Assembly (NCBI RefSeq): GCF_019801215.1
Contig: NZ_JAHVJO010000003.1
Span: 186,001 to 250,000 of the forward strand
Reading direction: 5' to 3'
DNA length: 64,000 bases
Source of the DNA: Fictibacillus nanhaiensis
GTDB taxonomy: Bacteria > Bacillota > Bacilli > Bacillales > Fictibacillaceae
A model generated the notes under the pieces. It searched no databases, was not told where the DNA came from, and worked only from the letters and a program-made list of their open reading frames with translations. The position numbers and the translations under genes were made by a program. This document shows positions 58,586 through 64,000 of the stretch, one piece after another (the stretch's first letter is position 1; every line of letters starts with the position of its first letter).

Positions 58586-59215
58586 CTAGAAAAGAGAACC
58601 AATTATACCCTCTATCTCTTGCTCTGACATCTTACCTAAAATTCCAGGCGTGTTAGCAAAATATGTGACGGCCTCTTCCTTTGTAAGCCCAACCTGACTC
58701 AGTCCTTTTGCAATCGTTGTTAAATAGGCAATCGGAGGAGAATTAAGCTGTTGTTCATTCAAATCCAGATTACATGTAAACGTTACCATTGGATACCCTT
58801 CTTCTTCTCCAAGATAAACCATCCTGCTGTACCATCCCTTGCCAAAATGGATGTATCCCTTTTGAATGACTTCTTCAAGATCTGCTTCAATCTCATCACA
58901 GCTGTTTTCTTGAGCTGTAACATCTAAAAATTGTTCAACCGTAATTAAGTATTTGCGGCCATACGTTTTATATCTTTCGTTTTTTTCGTGTCCGATAAAC
59001 GCAACCCCGCCGTTACCCCACTTCGTACGCTCTCCTGCAAAATAAAGAGGATATGACAGGGTGGTCTTTCCATTTTTTAAAGGCATAGCCGGATTTCTGC
59101 AGCCTCTTTCTCGTTGAGAAGATCCTTCAGGCTGGTCACCTAAAATGTAGCATAAAAACCGATGCTCCATAAGGTTTGACCCATAGCTAACATACCAGAC
59201 ATAAGACGTATCCAA
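58586..59215 (-). CDS. Protein with gamma-glutamylcyclotransferase-like YGSN motif
   Basis: 209 residues, start TTG with GGAGGAGG about 10 bases upstream. The early WYVSYGSNLMEHRF is the YGSN motif of the gamma-glutamylcyclotransferase/AIG2-like fold, and a further part YFAGERTKWGNGGVAFI fits the second strand pair. The central acid is probably in the later GKGWYSR segment, unsure. Substrate unknown. Confidence 0.65.
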   Translation of the reverse strand: MDTSYVWYVSYGSNLMEHRFLCYILGDQPEGSSQRERGCRNPAMPLKNGKTTLSYPLYFAGERTKWGNGGVAFIGHEKNERYKTYGRKYLITVEQFLDVTAQENSCDEIEADLEEVIQKGYIHFGKGWYSRMVYLGEEEGYPMVTFTCNLDLNEQQLNSPPIAYLTTIAKGLSQVGLTKEEAVTYFANTPGILGKMSEQEIEGIIGSLF

Positions 59216-59312
59216 GCGTTATTCCTCCTCCAAAAATTTTTCTTCGATAATTGTCATGAAGCTCACCGTTTTTTTATACATTGAAATACACAAACGAGGG
59301 GGATTGAAAATA

Positions 59313-59393
59313 ATGGCTAGAAGATGGCTACTCTTTTTGCTCGGCACCTTTACTTTCCTTCTGACGATGCTTGTTTCGTCTCCAGTTTCATAA
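59313..59393 (+). CDS. Very small hydrophobic peptide
   Basis: 26 residues (MARRWLLFLLGTFTFLLTML and SSPVS), one membrane helix with a basic start, from an ATG with GAGGGGG about 10 bases upstream. Small but with a good ribosome site. No family recognised; could be chance. Confidence 0.4.
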   Translation: MARRWLLFLLGTFTFLLTMLVSSPVS

Positions 59394-59542
59394 AAGAACA
59401 CCTTTTTATATTGTGTATTTTGTAGGTATTTATTACCAGTTTCCGTTACTTTGAAGATACAAACAATAAATCCCGAATAAATATATTGGTAAAATAAACC
59501 TATTGACCTAATTGAAATCTTAAGAAATAGTAATTACGATTC

Positions 59543-59571
59543 TTGTTTCATTTCCTTTTTCGGGATAAAAT
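59543..59571 (+). promoter_or_regulatory. Promoter of the candidate toxin gene
   Basis: TTGTTT, 17 bases, TAAAAT. A start site around 59578 would give a 5' leader of about 70 bases. The leader contains CUUUUCCUUCUC, which could pair with the AAGGAGG ribosome site. Confidence 0.55.
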
Positions 59572-59647
59572 GGAAAACATACAATACTTTTCCTTCTCTT
59601 TTTCTAGTACGAGTCTTGCTTTTAAATCTGATAAGGAGGGATTGGGG

Positions 59648-59731
59648 ATGACAGTATTTGAAGCAATGTCACTAATGATCGGTTTTTCAATGCTTATTCT
59701 TACCATAATCCGCTCCAAAGACAACTCCTAA
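59648..59731 (+). CDS. Putative holin-like type I toxin peptide
   Basis: 27 residues beginning MTVFEAMSLMIGFSMLIL, followed by TIIRSKDNS: a short polar start, one membrane helix and a charged end. This is the pattern of the putative holin-like toxins such as BsrG, TxpA and related peptides (MTVYESLMIMI... in BsrG). AAGGAGGG is 7 bases before the ATG, and a promoter and terminator bracket it. It is shorter than BsrG (38 residues), so toxicity is uncertain. An antisense antitoxin RNA would be expected; a weak minus-strand promoter (TTTACA, 17 bases, AGTAAT, 59810-59838) lies in a suitable place. Confidence 0.6.
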   Translation: MTVFEAMSLMIGFSMLILTIIRSKDNS

Positions 59732-59764
59732 AGAAGAGAGAGAGTTTCTTAACTTACCCATACT

Positions 59765-59791
59765 GCCATGCCGGCGCATGGCTCATTTTTT
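59765..59791 (+). terminator. Terminator of the toxin transcript
   Basis: GCCATGC and GCATGGC pair around CGGC, then TCATTTTTT. It lies 34 bases past the toxin stop. Confidence 0.75.
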
Positions 59792-59840
59792 CGTGAAAAT
59801 GCTTTATGTATTACTCTGTCCCTTCTATCCATTGTAAAAC

Positions 59841-59876
59841 AAAAACCTTGCTGGAGATACTCCAAGCAAGGTTTTT
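59841..59876 (-). terminator. Terminator of clpE
   Basis: AACCTTGC and GCAAGGTT with inner TGGAG/CTCCA pairing; on the minus strand T-run follows. Confidence 0.8.
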
Positions 59877-59881
59877 TAGTT

Positions 59882-62026
59882 TTACGCTTTTTTCACAACA
59901 ATATGCCCTTCAACTACATTTACTGTGAGTTTTTCTACATTTTCTTCATCCAATAATACATCTGCAATCTTGTCTTCAATGTGCTCTTGGATGATACGAC
60001 GCAGAGGGCGTGCTCCGAATGATGGATGATAGCCCAGTTTCGCTAATTTTTGTTTTGCAGCAGGTGTAACGTTTATCTTGATGTTCTGTTCTTGTAACTG
60101 CTCTGAAAGTTCCTGCAGCATAAGATTAACGATTTTCACAAGATGTTCTTCTTTCAATGATTGGAACTGTACGATGCTGTCAAATCGGTTAAGGAACTCA
60201 GGTTTAAAGTATCCGCCTAGTGAGTCAAGAATGTTTGTTTCTTTCACAACGTCTTCTGTATTGAAGCCTAATTTCTTCGTTTGTTTTACAGAAGAACCCG
60301 CATTACTTGTCATAATAATTACAGTATCCTTGAAGCTTACCGTACGTCCTTGGCTATCTGTTAATCTTCCATCTTCCATGATTTGAAGGAACATGTGCTG
60401 TACATCTGGATGCGCTTTTTCAATCTCATCCAGCAATAAAATGCTGTATGGTTTGCGACGTATTTGTTCTGTTAATTGTCCAGCTTCTTCATGCCCAACA
60501 TATCCTGGAGGTGAACCGATTAATTTAGATACAGCGTGTTTCTCCATATATTCACTCATGTCTAAACGAATCATGCTGTCTTCGTCACCGAAAAGTTCTT
60601 TTGCAAGGGTCTTTGTTAATTCGGTTTTTCCTACACCTGTTGGTCCAACAAACAAGAATGATCCTATCGGACGTTTCTTCGCTTTTAAGCCAGCACGGCT
60701 TCTGCGAATCGCTTTAGCAACTTTCTCAACTGCCTCATCTTGTCCGATGACTTGCGAAGCAAGTTTCGCAGCAAGCTCTTTCATTTTAGATTGTTCATCA
60801 CTTTGCAGCTTACGAACCGGTATCCCCGTTTTGTGTTCTACAATCTTTTGAATGTCCTCTACTTGGACAATCGCTGCTTTCTTATCCTCTTCCTGGTTTT
60901 TCAGCTTTTCTTCGAGCACTAATTCTTCTTGACGAAGTTTTGCTGCAAGCTCGTAATTTTCATCAGTTGCCGCTTTCTCTTTTTCTTTTACAAGTTGTTC
61001 TAATCGTTCTTCAACAGAAGACTTTTCAATCGTGATGTGCTGAAGATTGCTCTTGGAACCGGCTTCATCCATTAAATCTATTGCTTTATCCGGAAGGAAA
61101 CGATCTTGAATGTAGCGATGCGATAATTGAACACACGCTTTCAATGCCTCTTCCGTAAATTTAACTTGATGAAAGTCTTCATAGCGAGAAGCAAGTCCTT
61201 TAAGGATCTCATATGCTTCATCAGTAGTAGGTTCATTTACAATGATTGGCTGGAAGCGTCGTTCAAGCGCTGCATCTTTTTCAATCTGACGGTATTCCTT
61301 GAGCGTTGTAGCTCCCACCATCTGCAGTTCACCACGAGCAAGTGCAGGCTTTAAGATGTTTCCTGCATCCATAGACCCTTCAGCAGATCCGGCTCCAACG
61401 ATCTGATGAACTTCATCTACGAACAAGATAACGTTCTTACGTTTTTGCAGTTCGGCAATAAGCTGTTTCATTCGTTCTTCAAATTGGCCTCTTACACCAG
61501 TATCTGCAACAAGAGAAGCGACATCGAGCAAGTACACTTCTTTGTTTAACAATTTTGCGGGAACATTGCCATCAATAATATGTGTTGCAAGTCCTTCTGC
61601 AATAGCCGTTTTACCAACACCAGGTTCTCCGATTAATACCGGGTTATTTTTTGTGCGGCGGTTCAAGATCTCAATGACACGCCTTACTTCTTTATCCCTG
61701 CCGATAACCGGATCGATAATCCCTGCTTTAGCCGCGTCAGTTAAGTTACGGCCGAATTTATCTAAAAAGCCTCCGCCTCGTTTTCCTTTTTGAGTTTGTT
61801 GCTGCTCCTGATGACTGTTATTGTCAGTAAATGCCTGACCATTCATCATTTGCTGAAAGATATCATCGAAAGAAGAAAAGTTCATGTTCATTCCTCCTCC
61901 AGTATTCATCTCTTGTTTTACTTTATGGTAACAATCAGAGCAAAGCACGAATTGTTTCTTTTCTTTATTCATCGAAATACTCATTTGGATCGTAGCAGGA
62001 TTAACTTCACATTGTTCACAACGCAT
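59882..62026 (-). CDS. clpE: ATP-dependent protease ATPase subunit ClpE
   Basis: 714 residues, the length and order of ClpE: N-terminal zinc finger (Cys3, Cys6, Cys29, Cys32), a Gln-rich linker, AAA module 1 with [15 protein letters not shown] and the VDEVHQI Walker B, a middle UVR-type coiled coil ([22 protein letters not shown]), AAA module 2 with [15 protein letters not shown] and [12 protein letters not shown], and C-terminal ClpB_D2-small domain. It unfolds substrates for ClpP and is stress-induced. Two CtsR boxes and a sigma-A promoter lie directly upstream, so expression is CtsR-controlled. ATG at 62026; the ribosome site is GGGGG. Confidence 0.95.
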   Translation of the reverse strand: MRCEQCEVNPATIQMSISMNKEKKQFVLCSDCYHKVKQEMNTGGGMNMNFSSFDDIFQQMMNGQAFTDNNSHQEQQQTQKGKRGGGFLDKFGRNLTDAAKAGIIDPVIGRDKEVRRVIEILNRRTKNNPVLIGEPGVGKTAIAEGLATHIIDGNVPAKLLNKEVYLLDVASLVADTGVRGQFEERMKQLIAELQKRKNVILFVDEVHQIVGAGSAEGSMDAGNILKPALARGELQMVGATTLKEYRQIEKDAALERRFQPIIVNEPTTDEAYEILKGLASRYEDFHQVKFTEEALKACVQLSHRYIQDRFLPDKAIDLMDEAGSKSNLQHITIEKSSVEERLEQLVKEKEKAATDENYELAAKLRQEELVLEEKLKNQEEDKKAAIVQVEDIQKIVEHKTGIPVRKLQSDEQSKMKELAAKLASQVIGQDEAVEKVAKAIRRSRAGLKAKKRPIGSFLFVGPTGVGKTELTKTLAKELFGDEDSMIRLDMSEYMEKHAVSKLIGSPPGYVGHEEAGQLTEQIRRKPYSILLLDEIEKAHPDVQHMFLQIMEDGRLTDSQGRTVSFKDTVIIMTSNAGSSVKQTKKLGFNTEDVVKETNILDSLGGYFKPEFLNRFDSIVQFQSLKEEHLVKIVNLMLQELSEQLQEQNIKINVTPAAKQKLAKLGYHPSFGARPLRRIIQEHIEDKIADVLLDEENVEKLTVNVVEGHIVVKKA

Positions 62027-62080
62027 AATTGTAACCCCCTATTTCGAATTTTTTTGGTATGAGATGGGAAAAAGTTAGAC

Positions 62081-62142
62081 TTTGACTATCTTTGACCAAT
62101 CACCTTTAATCATATTATACTTTGACCTTTTTTGACTTTCAA
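62081..62142 (-). promoter_or_regulatory. clpE promoter with two CtsR operators
   Basis: On the minus strand TTGAAA, 17 bases, TATAAT (62114-62142). CtsR heptad repeats: AGTCAAA-AAA-GGTCAAA at 62121-62137 inside the spacer, and GGTCAAA-GAT-AGTCAAA at 62081-62097 downstream of the -10. Both fit RGTCAAANNNRGTCAAA exactly. Confidence 0.92.
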
Positions 62143-62173
62143 GTATTTTGTTTTGTCCTTGCAAAAACAACAA

Positions 62174-62200
62174 AAGAGATGAGCTCTTAACTCATCTCTT
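62174..62200 (-). terminator. Terminator of the BsuPI gene
   Basis: AAGAGATGAG and CTCATCTCTT pair around CTCTTAA, then T/G-rich sequence on the minus strand. Confidence 0.75.
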
Positions 62201-62207
62201 CCCTAAA

Positions 62208-62744
62208 TCAGTTCCAATTAAAAGTAATTTTTTGACGATGATCTTCTGATTCCCCTTTTGGAGTCAGCCAAACCTCTAATTCATACGTACCAGGTTCTAA
62301 ATCTTTCACTAGAATATCCTGCTTAAATGTATCTCCCTGCCTTAACTTCAATGAAGATAACACTTGCATGAACATATGATTCTTTGAATATTGATAAACG
62401 ATCTTACCATTTTTATCCTTGATTACATAATCAAACTTTTGGCTTGTAGAAAATTGATAAACTTTTTCTTTTTCTGTTTGATTCTTTAGTACATAACGAA
62501 ACAGAATCCCTTTATCACTCTGTGGTTCCAGTTCTTTCAGCGATGATTCGATACTGCCTGCCACTATTCCGTTCTGACCTTCTTCTGGCCGCTTTTTCTC
62601 TTCCTCTTGTTTCCCGTCACCCATTACCGGTTCTTCTCTCCCCTCGGATTGGTTTGAGCTGTTTTCCTTCCCACAGCCCGATATGGCTATCGTGATACAT
62701 ATTGTTAAAAGTATAACATGTATAACCTTGATCCGTTTTGGCAC
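62208..62744 (-). CDS. Lipoprotein with BsuPI-type (intracellular proteinase inhibitor) domain
   Basis: 178 residues from the GTG at 62744, which has GAGGTGAT before it (an upstream ATG at 62789 has no ribosome site). Signal peptide with lipobox ending AISGC, a Glu/Lys/Pro-rich spacer, and a C-terminal beta-sandwich of the BsuPI family (LFRYVLKNQTEKEKVYQF, FDYVIKDKNGKIVYQYS, then PGTYELEVWLTP). It is a membrane-anchored, extracellular form of a domain first known as a proteinase inhibitor; inhibition here is unproven. Confidence 0.8.
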   Translation of the reverse strand: MPKRIKVIHVILLTICITIAISGCGKENSSNQSEGREEPVMGDGKQEEEKKRPEEGQNGIVAGSIESSLKELEPQSDKGILFRYVLKNQTEKEKVYQFSTSQKFDYVIKDKNGKIVYQYSKNHMFMQVLSSLKLRQGDTFKQDILVKDLEPGTYELEVWLTPKGESEDHRQKITFNWN

Positions 62745-62856
62745 TTTTATCACCTCATTGTTAGTTTGGGCATTTATGCGGATTTTCATGTTAAAAAAGG
62801 ATTTTTGATGGTGAATATGTAAAATAGAACTATACGATCAATGGGAGCGTGATTTC

Positions 62857-64000
62857 TTGAATACTTTACATACTGATCTATTACTTGAAATGAAAAAACG
62901 CACATCCGAAAAACGGGCTACTCAAAATACAACCATCCTTCAGCAGCATAGCTGTGATGAATCTTATCACACTCCAGTCTTGCCTGATGTCGTTGTTTAT
63001 CCTTCCTCAGCAGAAGAAATCTCTTCTATACTGTCATTCGCAACAGAACATCAAATTCCTGTCGTACCTTTTGGGGCAGGGTCAAGTCTTGAAGGGCACT
63101 GCATCCCCGTAAGAGGAGGCATCTCTCTAAATTTTCAAGAAATGAATCACATCTTGGAGATCCGTGCGGATGATTTTTTAGTAAAAGTACAACCTGGTGT
63201 AACACGGACACAATTGAATCTTGCATTAAAAAAGTACGGATTGTTCTTTCCCGTTGATCCTGGGGCAGATGCAACAATCGGCGGAATGGCAGCTACAAAT
63301 GCGAGTGGAACAACAAGTGTTAAATACGGGATCATGCGGGATCAAGTAAGAAACCTGCAAGTTGTTTTAGCAGATGGAACTATCATTCAAACTGGTGGAT
63401 TAGCTGCTAAATCCTCAGCAGGCTACCACCTGACGAGTCTGTTTGTAGGTTCAGAAGGAACGCTTGGCGTGTTTACTGAAATCACATTAAAAGTGTACGG
63501 CATTCCAGAATCACTGCTAGCTGCACGGTGTACATTCCCTACGGTTCAATCAGCTGTTCATGCAGCATCAGCTGTACTAAGTTCTGGTACAGGAATCGCC
63601 CGGTTAGAGCTTGTAGATGAACGTTCTATCGTTCAAGTGAATAAAAATAGCGATACTTCCTATACAGAATTGCCTACTCTTTTCTTGGAGTTCCATGGAA
63701 ACCCGGCTAGTGTTACGTATGAGGCTTCCTTAACTCAAGAACTGCTTGAAAGTTACGGAGGGTTGGAATGGGTGGAAGAACGAGATTCTAAAGCACGAGC
63801 AAAGCTATGGGAAGCACGACACCATTTAGCTTATGCATTTAAGCATGGATACCCTGGTAAGTCGATGATGTTTACCGATGTTTGCCTCCCTTTATCCGAG
63901 CTATCAGGTGCAATCGTACATGCAAGAGAAACAATGGATGCCCTGGGAGTACCTGGCGCTGTCTTAGGCCATGTGGGTGACGGAAATTTCCATGCCATAC
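62857..64000 (+). CDS. FAD-linked oxidase, glycolate oxidase/D-lactate dehydrogenase type (partial, 3' end outside window)
   Basis: The frame is open from the TTG at 62857 (GGAG 9 bases upstream) to the right edge, 381 complete codons. FAD-binding PCMH features: VPFGAGSSLEGHCIP, DPGADATIGGMAATNASGT and the long stretch to VGSEGTLGVFTE. The last visible part, LGHVGDGNFHA, is the conserved FAD-linked oxidase C-terminal motif, so only about 60-80 residues are missing. Family members oxidise glycolate or D-lactate. It is transcribed away from the BsuPI gene. Confidence 0.88.
   Translation, partial: MNTLHTDLLLEMKKRTSEKRATQNTTILQQHSCDESYHTPVLPDVVVYPSSAEEISSILSFATEHQIPVVPFGAGSSLEGHCIPVRGGISLNFQEMNHILEIRADDFLVKVQPGVTRTQLNLALKKYGLFFPVDPGADATIGGMAATNASGTTSVKYGIMRDQVRNLQVVLADGTIIQTGGLAAKSSAGYHLTSLFVGSEGTLGVFTEITLKVYGIPESLLAARCTFPTVQSAVHAASAVLSSGTGIARLELVDERSIVQVNKNSDTSYTELPTLFLEFHGNPASVTYEASLTQELLESYGGLEWVEERDSKARAKLWEARHHLAYAFKHGYPGKSMMFTDVCLPLSELSGAIVHARETMDALGVPGAVLGHVGDGNFHAI

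Noticed and set aside
59219-59401. Minus-strand frame of 60 residues opposite the 59313 small peptide
   Set aside because: No ribosome site; the plus strand has a better one for the 26-residue peptide.

Overview
The window comes from a low-to-moderate GC, endospore-forming member of the Bacillaceae. Support for this: strong AGGAGG-type ribosome sites with frequent TTG and GTG starts, an S-box riboswitch, a CtsR-controlled clpE, two YjcZ-type tiny spore proteins, a Spo0E-like phosphatase, a BclA-like collagen protein and sigma-B-like and sigma-K-like promoters. The mix of families fits Fictibacillus or a close relative, but that placement is inference. No rRNA, tRNA, prophage, insertion sequence or CRISPR array was seen. 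Both edge genes are cut: an acetyltransferase on the left and an FAD-linked oxidase on the right.

Layout. 1-10.5 kb holds stress and housekeeping genes: a DJ-1/PfpI protein, an aldo/keto reductase, a Nudix hydrolase, small membrane proteins, an AbgT transporter with an M20 amidohydrolase, methyltransferases and an acetyltransferase. 10.5-19.4 kb holds a nuclease-helicase of the Rad3 type, a 2OG-Fe(II) oxygenase with a perfect cre box, mscL, a 2H phosphoesterase, the first YjcZ gene and a four-gene ECF sigma/anti-sigma/membrane-protein operon. 20.0-28.9 kb is one S-box methionine operon read leftwards: an O-acetylhomoserine sulfhydrylase fused to a CoA-binding domain, a three-gene ABC importer of the sulfonate type, an acyl/acetyl-CoA synthetase, metX and hom. 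29-35 kb holds a kinase-like gene, nitroreductase, Nudix, PAP2, a sigma-B-type stress gene and corA. 34.7-35.75 kb is a small graveyard with two broken genes. 35.9-46.6 kb holds the YcgR/YcgQ-type permease pair, FkbM and other methyltransferases, a cstA/cory-CC-star/ArsA operon with a cre box inside its promoter, a MarR regulator, a collagen-like spore protein and a fatty acid desaturase. 46.8-50.1 kb is an mhqO/mhqD/flavin-reductase operon plus a second aldo/keto reductase. 50.2-64 kb holds many small sporulation-age genes, a nucleoside hydrolase, an HPr-like protein lacking the catalytic histidine, a penicillin acylase, a probable type I toxin peptide, clpE with two CtsR boxes, a BsuPI-domain lipoprotein and a partial glycolate/D-lactate oxidase.

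Most unusual material. Two arrays of exact 20-bp tandem repeats (8 units at 19771-19930, 15 units at 30161-30460) share the core TTTATGCTCG followed by a semi-variable 10-bp segment; they lie in opposite orientation in two intergenic gaps. Other points of interest are a candidate type I toxin with a possible antisense promoter, the MetY-CoA-binding fusion in the S-box operon, the CstA/cory-CC-star/ArsA trio, three GGGGTC-type palindromes at gene ends, an ECF sigma gene lacking a normal start near its ribosome site, and several frameshifted genes, two of them with breaks at A-runs.
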